From Microcaldota archaeon (GTDB lineage Archaea > Micrarchaeota > Micrarchaeia > Anstonellales > Anstonellaceae): a DNA stretch of 24,687 nt. This document shows positions 7,902-14,805 of this stretch, piece after piece. Below the pieces are notes generated by a model, which was not told the DNA's origin, searched no databases, and was given only the letters and a program-made list of their open reading frames with translations. Numbering within the stretch: the stretch's first letter is position 1; every line of letters begins with the position of its first letter. Made by a program: the position numbers and the translations under genes. Location: NCBI GenBank assembly GCA_026414325.1, contig JAOAJF010000009.1, positions 1 to 24,687 on the forward strand. The letters are read 5' to 3'.

Positions 7902-8933
7902 TTAAAATAAATCTAGTGTTAATTGTTTTAATTGTTGTTTTTTACCTATGGAGGCAGAAACTACTTTTTCCTCTTTTTTTATTTTAAATTCTTCTATAGC
8001 TTTTGCATTTATATTTTGATTTTTTAATCTTTTTGCAGTTTTTTTGTTTTCTCCAAAAGCAACATAAACTTCTTTTGCATTGCTTTCTTTACAATATTGA
8101 AGAATTTGTTCAAAATCTGCATGATCAGAAAGACCAAACATTTTAATATTATTTGTTTCTTTTTTATATATCTCTGCCCATCCAGTTACAAGCGCACCTA
8201 AAGTTTTTTTTCTATGTATTTTTGTTAGTTCATATAAAAATTCTTCTTTAAGATGGTTAAACTCTAAAACTGCATGAAACTGGCCATTTAAAATTTTTCT
8301 TGCTTCTTCTTCAGAAGCATCGATGTATTCCAATTTTATTCCATATCTTTTATATATTTGGCATATTTTTGATATTTCTTTACTTACTATCGGTACAACA
8401 TTTAAGTATTCGTTTAAAAATTTTATTATCTCTTGAGCTTTTCCAATTCTATACGCTCCCCAAACAATATTACAATTTTTGTTCTGGATAGCCCATCTTT
8501 TCATTTCTAAAAAAATTTGTTCTGGTTCTTTAAATTTTACATCATATGCACCATAGGTTCCATCTACTATAAGACAGTCGCATTCTACTATTTGTGCACC
8601 CTTTGTAGTTAGCCCATCTCTTAATTTAAAATCAGCAGTATAATTTAATTCTCCAAACTCTTCAGTAGAAAGCTTTAGTTGAGTCGAACCAAGTATATGT
8701 CCAGAATTATAAAGTTTTAGATTAGAAAACTGCTTATAGTCAAGAATTTTTTCTTGTTCAATATTTGCTAAATCTGCTGTAATTTCTGAACAAATAACTT
8801 TTTTACCATTTAAATTAAAAAGATGATCTGAATGCGCATGAGATAAATAATTTATATTAGCTCCAGAACAGTCAAGCCCTATGCTCTGGTCAATACCTTT
8901 TATTTTTAAAATAGGATTGTATTTAGAGGTCAT
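7902..8933 (-). CDS. MBL-fold nuclease of the SNM1/ligase-associated exonuclease type, with C-terminal PIP box
   Basis: The 343-residue protein has HAHSDH (32-37), SGHILGS (77-83), TADFKL (99-104), DGTYG (124-128) and GLSDHADF (267-274), the metal-binding series of MBL/beta-CASP nucleases. WGAYRIGKAQEII (158-170) and IYKRYGIKL (193-201) resemble the DNA-ligase-associated exonuclease/SNM1 branch more than mRNA-processing CPSF proteins. The final His expected in 'V..HGE' is Phe293 (VAFGE), so one metal ligand may be lost or supplied elsewhere. The protein ends in QLTLDLF, matching a PCNA-interacting peptide (Q-x-x-L-x-x-F), as on many archaeal replication and repair enzymes. DNA end-processing at PCNA is therefore more likely than RNA cleavage, though the latter cannot be excluded. 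It is last in a same-strand row with an XPF-type nuclease. Confidence 0.85.
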   Translation of the reverse strand: MTSKYNPILKIKGIDQSIGLDCSGANINYLSHAHSDHLFNLNGKKVICSEITADLANIEQEKILDYKQFSNLKLYNSGHILGSTQLKLSTEEFGELNYTADFKLRDGLTTKGAQIVECDCLIVDGTYGAYDVKFKEPEQIFLEMKRWAIQNKNCNIVWGAYRIGKAQEIIKFLNEYLNVVPIVSKEISKICQIYKRYGIKLEYIDASEEEARKILNGQFHAVLEFNHLKEEFLYELTKIHRKKTLGALVTGWAEIYKKETNNIKMFGLSDHADFEQILQYCKESNAKEVYVAFGENKKTAKRLKNQNINAKAIEEFKIKKEEKVVSASIGKKQQLKQLTLDLF

Positions 8934-8969
8934 TCTATCCGTCTTTATTTTTTTGTTCTTTTTATTTTT

Positions 8970-9338
8970 TTATAACTCGCCCTTTCTATGAGCTGCAAGC
9001 TCTTTTTCCAATTTATCAAGTTTTTGGCCTATTCTATCAAGAGCTTGTCTCATGGATGCTATCTCAAATGTTATTGACTGCAAATAAACTTTATCAAGAA
9101 CAAATGGAGTTTTTCTAACTTCTATTTCTGTTGGCTGAGTATGGTGCTCTTTCATCTCTTCTTTTATCTGGTTTAAAGACTCTTGGATAGTTCGAGGAAT
9201 TTTTCTATTAATCTCAATACTTTCTATTAATTTTTTTTCCTCTTCTTTAGAAGTTTTTTTAGACTTTTTTTCTTTTTTTTCTACCACAGCCTTAGTTTTT
9301 GTTTTTGTTGTTTTTTGTTTAGTTTTTTTTTCCTTCAT
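8970..9338 (-). CDS. Lys-rich N-terminus plus coiled-coil protein, unknown function
   Basis: The protein is 122 residues. The first 35 or so are almost entirely Lys/Thr/Glu, resembling a flexible nucleic-acid-binding tail. The middle has ESIEINRKIPRTIQESLNQIKEEM and the C-terminal half (about 80-118) has heptad-like hydrophobics (SITFEIASMRQALDRIGQKLDKLEKEL), predicting a coiled coil. A purine-rich AAGGGGGG site precedes the ATG. It lies 36 bases upstream of the MBL nuclease gene and 81 bases downstream of the XPF-type nuclease gene, so it may be an accessory DNA-binding or oligomerising subunit; that is inferred from position and composition only. Confidence 0.65.
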   Translation of the reverse strand: MKEKKTKQKTTKTKTKAVVEKKEKKSKKTSKEEEKKLIESIEINRKIPRTIQESLNQIKEEMKEHHTQPTEIEVRKTPFVLDKVYLQSITFEIASMRQALDRIGQKLDKLEKELAAHRKGEL

Positions 9339-9419
9339 TTTCCCCCCTTTTAAAAAATAGTAAGTGGTTTTTTTAATACAAAAAAATTTTTAAACTTTTT
9401 TATATTTTAACATTTTATT

Positions 9420-10070
9420 TCATTTGTAAACACTATCAAGTACATTTCTTAGCTGTTTGGCCCTCTCTTTTCCAACCAATTTTACTTTTTCAAGCTCTTT
9501 TTCTGTTGCAAAAAATATATCTATGGGTGTTTTAAAAGTTTTTAGTAGCTCTTTTGCTATTTTTGAGCCTATTGCTGGAAGGCTTTCTACTAATGCCAAC
9601 TGGTTTTGAGCAAGATCTCGCCCTTTTTTTATAGGATTTTGTCTAAATTGAAATTTTTTTGAAACCTGTTCGTATTTAGCAATCGAATAAAGTATTTGAC
9701 AAGTTTGAGTTGGACTTTTACTAAAAAATAGGCTAATTTTAAAGTCAACCACTAAACAGCCATATGCACCATAGAGTGCATTTTTGTTTATTCTCTCAAA
9801 AGTTCCATCTTCTTCAACTACTATCAACTTTATAGGATAATTCTCCATTTTTTTTGCTTGTTCAAAAACCCTTTGATCTATAATTGAGCTTATAAAATCA
9901 GCCTTTGTTTTTCGTTCTACAACCACGTTTTCTGATAAAACAAAATCTCCAACATCTAATTTTTTTTGTTCTACTTCTGCACCAAGCTCTTTTAAAATTT
10001 GTTGGTATATTTTTGGCTCGTTGCTATCAATATATATCTTAGGCTTTTTCTCTCTCTGGTTTTGTTCCAT
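9420..10070 (-). CDS. XPF/ERCC4-family structure-specific endonuclease with HhH domain
   Basis: An N-terminal ERCC4 nuclease domain carries the complete catalytic series IDSNE, GDF and VERKTKADF (numbered from the upstream ATG at 10082: D19, G45-D46, E56-R57-K58, D62), i.e. the GDx(n)ERKx3D signature. A C-terminal helix-hairpin-helix pair (about 166-215, ESLPAIGSKIAKELL and LVGKERAKQL) binds DNA. There is no helicase domain, so this is the short crenarchaeal-type XPF form rather than Hef. Such enzymes dimerise and cut 3'-flap, bubble and fork DNA. Unlike crenarchaeal XPF, no PIP box is visible at the C-terminus. I prefer ATG 10070 (216 residues), because a TATAAAA box (10091-10097, minus) predicts transcription starting there; ATG at 10082 would give 220 residues. 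Confidence 0.93.
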   Translation of the reverse strand: MEQNQREKKPKIYIDSNEPKIYQQILKELGAEVEQKKLDVGDFVLSENVVVERKTKADFISSIIDQRVFEQAKKMENYPIKLIVVEEDGTFERINKNALYGAYGCLVVDFKISLFFSKSPTQTCQILYSIAKYEQVSKKFQFRQNPIKKGRDLAQNQLALVESLPAIGSKIAKELLKTFKTPIDIFFATEKELEKVKLVGKERAKQLRNVLDSVYK

Positions 10071-10103
10071 TTTAATCCACATTTTTTAATTTTTATAGTT
10101 AGG

Positions 10104-10112
10104 TTTTTAAAT
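10104..10112 (+). promoter_or_regulatory. Putative TATA box of the winged-helix gene
   Basis: TTTTTAAAT lies about 25 bases before the dyad at 10129-10156, the usual distance from an archaeal TATA box to its transcription start. The intergenic region is divergent; a second box for the opposite XPF-type gene lies at 10091-10097. Confidence 0.4.
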
Positions 10113-10128
10113 GTTTGTATTATTATAT

Positions 10129-10156
10129 ATGATACTATCATGACAAAATCATGATA
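10129..10156 (+). promoter_or_regulatory. Operator-like dyad with three half-sites before the winged-helix gene
   Basis: TATCATGA (10136-10143) and TCATGATA (10149-10156) form a perfect 8-bp inverted repeat with a 5-base spacer CAAAA. A further upstream half-site ATGATA (10129-10134) forms a second perfect palindrome with TATCAT (10136-10141). The cluster sits at the predicted transcription start and 27 bases before the ATG of a winged-helix protein, so negative autoregulation by that protein is the simplest reading. Confidence 0.6.
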
Positions 10157-10182
10157 TAATCCTGAGGATATAGGGAGGAAAA

Positions 10183-10605
10183 ATGAAAAAAGAAAAAATT
10201 CAGCAATTAAGTACAGCTGAAGAATATATAAAAAATCTAGAGAAAAAAATAAATTCAATCGAGGAAAGATTAGATAATTTAGATAAAAAGCTTTCATTAC
10301 TTTCTTCAAATTCTAACTTAGTTTCTGATCCAAGGCAAGGCACCAGAGGCTATAGCGGCGTTTGGGTTAGTAGCTCAAACGCCCCCACCTCCTTTATAGT
10401 TCAGTCCAATATTTTTCTTTCTCCTGTTGATGAACAAATAATTAAAACTATTAGAGAAAGAGGGGCAGTTTGTGCTGAAGATATAAAAAACATTTTAGGC
10501 TATAGAAGACAAAATGCTGCCTCTGCAAGATTAGCTAGACTTGCTAGCCTAAATATCTTAAAAAAGCATCAGGCTGGCAGGAGGGTGTACTATTCATTTG
10601 ATTGA
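10183..10605 (+). CDS. Coiled-coil plus winged-helix DNA-binding protein
   Basis: The 140-residue protein has an N-terminal heptad region (about 8-42, AEEYIKNLEKKINSIEERLDNLDKKLSLL) that should dimerise, a flexible Ser/Gly linker (43-75), and a C-terminal winged helix-turn-helix (about 78-140). In the latter, LSPVDEQIIKTIRERGAVCAEDI leads into recognition-helix region RRQNAASARLARLASLNIL and wing KHQAGRRVYYSF. The layout resembles ArsR/MarR-type archaeal regulators, family not certain. A strong GGGAGG site (10173-10178) is spaced four bases from the ATG. The palindromic cluster just upstream suggests autoregulation. The membrane-protein gene begins 12 bases after its stop and is probably co-transcribed. 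Confidence 0.8.
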   Translation: MKKEKIQQLSTAEEYIKNLEKKINSIEERLDNLDKKLSLLSSNSNLVSDPRQGTRGYSGVWVSSSNAPTSFIVQSNIFLSPVDEQIIKTIRERGAVCAEDIKNILGYRRQNAASARLARLASLNILKKHQAGRRVYYSFD

Positions 10606-10617
10606 GCAAGGCGACCA

Positions 10618-11694
10618 ATGCTTATTTCAGAAGGGAAGATTTCTCTCACCTCCCACACCATTTTTAATGGCCCTCTTTGGGCCCTATTTTTTTCTTCCCT
10701 TCTGAAATTTTTTTCTTATTTTTTTCTTGCTTTTTTTATATTAACTATTTTTATATTTTCTGTTTCTTATATAATTGTGGAAGAGACAATTTTTTTATCA
10801 AGTGCAGAATTAGTTCATTATACTATCCTATATAAACAAAAAAAAGAAATTTTATTTAAAAGAGATTTTCTACTTTCAAAAGGCTTAAGCCAGAATTCTG
10901 AAGCTATTGTTGCATTAACAAAGGAGTTAGACGAGATAGAACAATCTCTAAAGCCATTAGAAGAAAAAATAAAAAAATTAGACCTGATTTTTATAGTTCC
11001 AAATAAAGCAGAAATAGACACTTTAAGTACAGAAATTTCTCAATATTCTAAAACTGCTCTTTCAGAGGCTTTAGAAAAAAAGACCGGTCCAATTTATGAA
11101 CTTTTGAAAAAAAGAGCAAAATTTTTAAAAGAAAATTTCACTAACAAAGAATGCATCGCAAAAATTGTTTTACTTGCTAATATGCTGCCAAGAAAAGAAG
11201 CTGAAAAACTAGCCTTATTATTAGAAGCAAATGTTTTCGATGTAATAGATGTAAGTTCTTTATCTGATTCATATAAAGAAGAGCTTGTCAAGAATTTAAG
11301 GAGATTGCGTTTTCCAGCTGTAATCTCTGCAAACAATCTTTCTATAAAGCCAGAAGGTGAAAAAGCAGAAGAGCTAATAAAAGAGCAAGTGCAAAAAGTT
11401 TTTCCAGAATCAAAGACACAGCTATGGATTTTAAAGGAAAATGAACAAAAATGGGACGAGTTAGCTAACAAATTTAAAGAGGTTTCTGGAAAATTACAAA
11501 TTCTTCTAACAAAAAGCCAAGCAGAAAAATTATCTGAAGAAGAATTAGTTCTTTTTGATTCTTTACAGGCACAGTATCTTCAATTAAAAAAAGAGCTGCA
11601 AGCTCTTGCAGTAGAACCAGAAAAAGATTTAGTAGTGTCTTTTTTTAAACCAGTACCTAAAGAAAATCCACCAGCAGGACCAGCCAAACTCTAA
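10618..11694 (+). CDS. Membrane-anchored coiled-coil protein, unknown function
   Basis: The 358-residue protein has one hydrophobic span near the N-terminus (about 21-54; very Phe-rich) and a long, mostly helical charged region: coils at about 60-120 and 300-335, and a middle part (about 140-270) with KRAKFLKENFTNKECIAKIVLLANMLPRKEAEKLALLLEANVFDVIDV in separate helices. The C-terminus is Pro-rich (PVPKENPPAGPAKL). No catalytic motif or known family is evident. The ATG follows a weak GGCGA site (10610-10614) and sits six bases before a 16-bp perfect inverted repeat, so the start region may be structured in mRNA. Lying between a regulator and deoxyhypusine synthase, it is probably in the regulator's operon. 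Confidence 0.75.
   Translation: MLISEGKISLTSHTIFNGPLWALFFSSLLKFFSYFFLAFFILTIFIFSVSYIIVEETIFLSSAELVHYTILYKQKKEILFKRDFLLSKGLSQNSEAIVALTKELDEIEQSLKPLEEKIKKLDLIFIVPNKAEIDTLSTEISQYSKTALSEALEKKTGPIYELLKKRAKFLKENFTNKECIAKIVLLANMLPRKEAEKLALLLEANVFDVIDVSSLSDSYKEELVKNLRRLRFPAVISANNLSIKPEGEKAEELIKEQVQKVFPESKTQLWILKENEQKWDELANKFKEVSGKLQILLTKSQAEKLSEEELVLFDSLQAQYLQLKKELQALAVEPEKDLVVSFFKPVPKENPPAGPAKL
10624..10708 (+). repeat. 16-bp perfect inverted repeat with inner GC hairpin at the start of the membrane-protein gene
   Basis: ATTTCAGAAGGGAAGA (10624-10639) and its exact reverse complement (10693-10708) enclose 53 bases. Within the loop GGCCC (10669-10673) pairs with GGGCC (10679-10683), followed within three bases by a T run (10687-10693). 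The outer arm is also followed by T7. The whole element lies within codons 3-31. It could be an attenuator, a translation-control structure or a relic of a small insertion. Confidence 0.6.
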
Positions 11695-11709
11695 ATTTTA
11701 GTGATTTTT

Positions 11710-12627
11710 ATGTCTATAAAAGGCTTTTTTCCTTCCCCTTCTTTAACAATCAAAGATTATCTTGAAAACTTAAAAGATATGGGTTTACAAGCAACTGAAT
11801 TGTACAAGGCAGCCACTGTAATAAGAAAAATGAGAGAACAAAAAGCAACGATTTTTTTAACCTTTACTTCTAATATGGTGAGCTCAGGGCTAAGAGATAT
11901 TTTTTGTTATTTGGCAAAAGAAAAAAAAATAGATGTTATTATTACTTCTATAGGCTCAATAGAAGAAGATATACTAAAAACATTTTCAAAATTTAAACAT
12001 TGTGAATTTTTTGTTGACGATGTAACCCTTTTTTCAAAAGGTGAAAACAGGGTAGGAAACATCTTAATTCCTTCTTCAGCATATTCTAAACTAGAAAAAG
12101 TTCTTCAAACCTTTTTTGTACAAGAGCTAAAAAAACAACAGCAATTAAAGAGAGCGCTTGCTCCTTATGAATTGATTCATGATTTAGGTTTATACATTTC
12201 AGATTCTTCTTCTTTTGTTTATTGGTGTGCAAAAAACAACATTCCTATTTTTTGCCCTGCTCCTACTGACGGAGCATTTGGTTTACAGCTTTACTTTTTT
12301 AAGCAAAAACATCCAGAGTTTGCTATTGATGTAAGTGGAGATCTAAAACCACTAGGCTCAATAGTTTTAAATTCAGCTAAAACTGCTGGTATAATTTTAG
12401 GGGGAGGGGTAGCAAAACACCATGCAATCGGTGCAAATATTTTAAGAGAGGGATTTGATTATGCAGTCTATATCTCTACTTCTACAGAATATGATGGAAG
12501 TGTTTCTGGTGCTCCTGCTAAAGAAGCCAAAAGCTGGGGTAAAATAAAAAAGCATGCTACTGTTGCTAATGTTTATGCAGAAGCTTCAATAGTTTTTCCA
12601 CTTCTAGCCAGTATATTCTTCGAATAA
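11710..12627 (+). CDS. dys: Deoxyhypusine synthase
   Basis: The enzyme transfers the aminobutyl group of spermidine, via NAD, to one lysine of translation factor aIF5A, the first step of hypusine formation. Diagnostic stretches are present: TFTSNMVSSGLRDIF (54-68), ILGGGVAKHH (232-241), TSTEYDGSVSGAPAKEAKSWGKIKKHA (260-286) with the active-site lysine in SWGK, and the C-terminal VYAEASIVFPLL (numbering from GTG at 11701). I chose ATG 11710 (305 residues) because GTGA at 11701-11704 then serves as the ribosome site five bases upstream; a GTG start at 11701 would be unsupported. The expected substrate gene for aIF5A is not in the window. Its 3' end overlaps the convergent DUF192 gene by 24 bases. 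Confidence 0.95.
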   Translation: MSIKGFFPSPSLTIKDYLENLKDMGLQATELYKAATVIRKMREQKATIFLTFTSNMVSSGLRDIFCYLAKEKKIDVIITSIGSIEEDILKTFSKFKHCEFFVDDVTLFSKGENRVGNILIPSSAYSKLEKVLQTFFVQELKKQQQLKRALAPYELIHDLGLYISDSSSFVYWCAKNNIPIFCPAPTDGAFGLQLYFFKQKHPEFAIDVSGDLKPLGSIVLNSAKTAGIILGGGVAKHHAIGANILREGFDYAVYISTSTEYDGSVSGAPAKEAKSWGKIKKHATVANVYAEASIVFPLLASIFFE

Positions 12628-13101
12628 TTCGATTTTTATTTTTTGACCTATGTACACACAGCCTTTCAAAACACCTTTTTTTACCTCTAGAGCATACTTA
12701 GCAGCTTTGGCTGAGGTATAAATTTTACACTCCTCATTTAAGCATCTTTCCATCGTAAAAAAGTCTACAACTTTTTTGTTTTCATCCAAAAATATTATAT
12801 CTAAATCAAATTCTACATCTTTCATCCAAAAACTTCTTTTTTCTTGTTTATCAAAAACAAACAAAATACCCTGATTTTCTTCAATTTTTTTTGCTCTTTG
12901 AAATCCAATTTGCTGCTCCCAACTTTCATCAGCCACTTTAGCAAAAATTTTTTTGTTACACTCTAAAAAATATATGGTCGCATTTGTTTTAAAATCCTCA
13001 TATGTCAGCTCCATTTTTTCTTGATCTTCAATATTTTTCTTTAAGCAACCAGCAAAAAGTATTATGATCAAAATTCCAAGAAAAATAAATTTGAATGCCA
13101 T
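12604..13101 (-). CDS. DUF192-family lipoprotein
   Basis: A hydrophobic signal ends in lipobox FAGC (Cys19), so the 165-residue protein is probably lipid-anchored outside the cell. The DUF192 core follows: IGFQRAKKIEENQGILFVFDKQEKRSFWMKDVEFDLDIIFLDENKKVV (64-111) and YALEVKKGVLKGCVYIGQKIKI (135-156), matching the family's 'GFM.R..L....GMLFVF.....FWMKNT..PLDIIFLD' pattern. The biochemical role of DUF192 is unknown. GTGA four bases before the ATG supports the start. It begins 19 bases after the 3' end of tRNA-Ala, which lies in the same direction. Confidence 0.88.
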   Translation of the reverse strand: MAFKFIFLGILIIILFAGCLKKNIEDQEKMELTYEDFKTNATIYFLECNKKIFAKVADESWEQQIGFQRAKKIEENQGILFVFDKQEKRSFWMKDVEFDLDIIFLDENKKVVDFFTMERCLNEECKIYTSAKAAKYALEVKKGVLKGCVYIGQKIKIELFEEYTG

Positions 13102-13120
13102 ATTTTCACAATTTTTAATT

Positions 13121-13192
13121 TGGACACGGGGGGATTTGAACCCCCAGCCTCCTGCATGCCATACAGGCGCGCTACCGTTGCGCTACGTGCCC
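13121..13192 (-). tRNA. tRNA-Ala (anticodon GGC)
   Basis: Read on the minus strand, the acceptor GGGCACG pairs with CGTGTCC including the G3-U70 wobble, the identity element of alanine tRNAs, with discriminator A. The anticodon arm CCTGT-ATGGCAT-GCAGG gives anticodon GGC. The T arm is GGGGG-TTCAAAT-CCCCC. It is 72 bases with no intron and no encoded CCA. It lies 8 bases downstream of the LSm gene and 19 bases upstream of the DUF192 gene, all in one direction. Confidence 0.97.
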
Positions 13193-13200
13193 TCAAATAT

Positions 13201-13434
13201 TTATGGACTAAAAGCAGGAGAAATATATATTACAGAGTCTCCTCTTAAAAGTACAGTTCCAAGCCCTTTTTTTACTTGGCCATCTACTAATTGCTCTGCT
13301 TTTTCTAAAACTATATTCATATGCACATCAAAGGCTACCATTGTTCCTCTTATTTCATATCCACCTTTCATTCCAACAATCACTGAATTATTTAAAGCAG
13401 CATTCAAAATATCAAAAGGTCTTTTTTCAGCCAT
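13201..13434 (-). CDS. Sm-like archaeal protein (LSm)
   Basis: The 77-residue length is typical of archaeal LSm/SmAP1. The Sm1 motif spans VIVGMKGGYEIRGTMVAFDVHMNIVL (18-43 region) with the RNA-contact pair D36 and N40, and Sm2 is GTVLLRGDSVIYI (about 59-71) with the RG pair R64-G65. Archaeal LSm forms heptameric rings binding U-rich RNA and tRNA-related RNAs. The start has a strong GGTGA site four bases upstream. The gene is immediately followed by tRNA-Ala on the same strand rather than by the ribosomal protein L37e gene often found after archaeal LSm. Confidence 0.95.
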   Translation of the reverse strand: MAEKRPFDILNAALNNSVIVGMKGGYEIRGTMVAFDVHMNIVLEKAEQLVDGQVKKGLGTVLLRGDSVIYISPAFSP

Positions 13435-13488
13435 TATTTCACCTCTATTTATTTAGAAAATTAAAATTAAAAGCCTTTTTTCTTTTTA

Positions 13489-14703
13489 TCATTCTATTTT
13501 TTTCTTTATTTCTTCTTTTTCATATTCTACAATTTTGTTACTAGCTATATTTATTTTTGCCCTAATTTTTATACTATCAATTTGCTCTGGTTCTATATCA
13601 GTATTTATCATTATATATTTCTCACCTCTTAACTCATATTTATTATTTTTTTCATCAACTATCTCTAAAGGCTCAATCTGCAAAATATTTTCAACAATCA
13701 ATTTCGGTCTATATTTATATTTTTGGTAATATTCTTGAATAATCTGCTCAATTTCCTTTTGCTCAACATTTTCAAATTCAAGGTATGACTCAGGAAAAGA
13801 AACAGTTAGATTATTTTCCTTAAAAAATTTTTCTAGTTCTTCTTGAGCTATAAAATCTTTTTGCACTTCAATACCACTCTCCCTTATTGCTATAATATAG
13901 GGTGGTTTTTTTATAGCAAGATCATATAATATGGACTGATTTACAGGACTTTTTATATAAACATAATCAAATATTTTTTTTGTATAATTTAATTCATAGC
14001 TCTTAGTTGCAAGAAATTCTTCCAAGTTTTTTCGTTCTGACCAGCTAAAATAGGTTTTAATTTTTTGCGATAATCTTACTACTTTTTTTGGTTTTACTTC
14101 TAAAACTTTTTCTTCTGTTTTCGTCTCTTTTATAACAATGTTTTCCACTTGTAGGTCTCTTTGAGAGGAAAGAGAAGTATTTAAATATACTGTATAAAAT
14201 TGAACCTCAAATTCTTCCCCAACTTCAAAAATAGGATTAATTTTTTTTCTAATTTTTTTGTTTTCAATTTTTATTTTTTCTCCATTAGCAAGCCTAAGCT
14301 CAATATCTTTTAACTCTATATTAGCATCCACTCCTATTTTTGCTCCAGTCTGAATTAACTTATTACTTACTAAAAAAACATCCTCCTCGTTTTTTAAGCT
14401 AATTATAATTTCATTTTCAAAATTTATTGTTTGCATTATTTTTCCTTGTTTTCTAAATTCTTCAATTAAACTTTTGGTCTGTTCATTTGCTTCATACACT
14501 ACAAGTTCTAACTCATAGGAAGCAATCTTAGCTTTTGCTTCAGCAATTGCTGTTATATACTCCTCTTTATTTTGAGTATTGAGCCCAGCTATTAGGCTCA
14601 AAGTAGATAAAATAAAAATTAAAATTATAAAGATTGTAAAATATTGTTTTAATTTTTCTTTGGAAAAATTTATTTTACTTTTTAATTTTTCTACTATGTC
14701 CAT
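13489..14703 (-). CDS. Membrane-anchored extracytoplasmic protein, unknown function
   Basis: The 404-residue protein has a short basic N-terminus, one transmembrane helix (about 21-40, FTIFIILIFILSTLSLIAGL), then a roughly 360-residue soluble region. The region has a coiled-coil start (about 46-85) and then beta-rich stretches with repeated 'I.LKN.EDV.LVSNKL' and 'IELRLANGEKIKI' character. Many Asn-X-Ser/Thr sites (e.g. NTS, NQS, NLT) suggest it faces outward and could be glycosylated. I do not recognise any domain. It is the first gene of a minus-strand row leading to LSm and lies divergent from the FKBP gene; the 102-base divergent region is AT-rich with TATA-like stretches only. Confidence 0.75.
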   Translation of the reverse strand: MDIVEKLKSKINFSKEKLKQYFTIFIILIFILSTLSLIAGLNTQNKEEYITAIAEAKAKIASYELELVVYEANEQTKSLIEEFRKQGKIMQTINFENEIIISLKNEEDVFLVSNKLIQTGAKIGVDANIELKDIELRLANGEKIKIENKKIRKKINPIFEVGEEFEVQFYTVYLNTSLSSQRDLQVENIVIKETKTEEKVLEVKPKKVVRLSQKIKTYFSWSERKNLEEFLATKSYELNYTKKIFDYVYIKSPVNQSILYDLAIKKPPYIIAIRESGIEVQKDFIAQEELEKFFKENNLTVSFPESYLEFENVEQKEIEQIIQEYYQKYKYRPKLIVENILQIEPLEIVDEKNNKYELRGEKYIMINTDIEPEQIDSIKIRAKINIASNKIVEYEKEEIKKKIE

Positions 14704-14805
14704 ATTTTCAGTCCAGTAAATGGCTTAGCAATTATTTTTAAATTAATATTTGTTCATAATATTTATTAAATTATATTGTAAGCTAAATTTATTGTCTGTG
14801 GTCTT

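Noticed and set aside
8300..8491. Short plus-strand open frame opposite the MBL nuclease
   Set aside because: It has no ribosome site and is antisense to a well-supported gene.
9992..10309. Minus-strand open frame of 105 codons across the divergent promoter region
   Set aside because: It overlaps the operator and the winged-helix gene out of frame and has low-complexity, Phe-rich content.
10624..10708. Inverted repeat as the ends of an insertion sequence
   Set aside because: There is no transposase, the interval is only 85 bases, and no target-site duplication is seen; kept instead as a possible RNA structure.
13064..13456. Plus-strand open frame of 130 codons
   Set aside because: It runs antisense through tRNA-Ala (giving the familiar false peptide RGDLNPQPPACHTGALPLRY) and the LSm gene.
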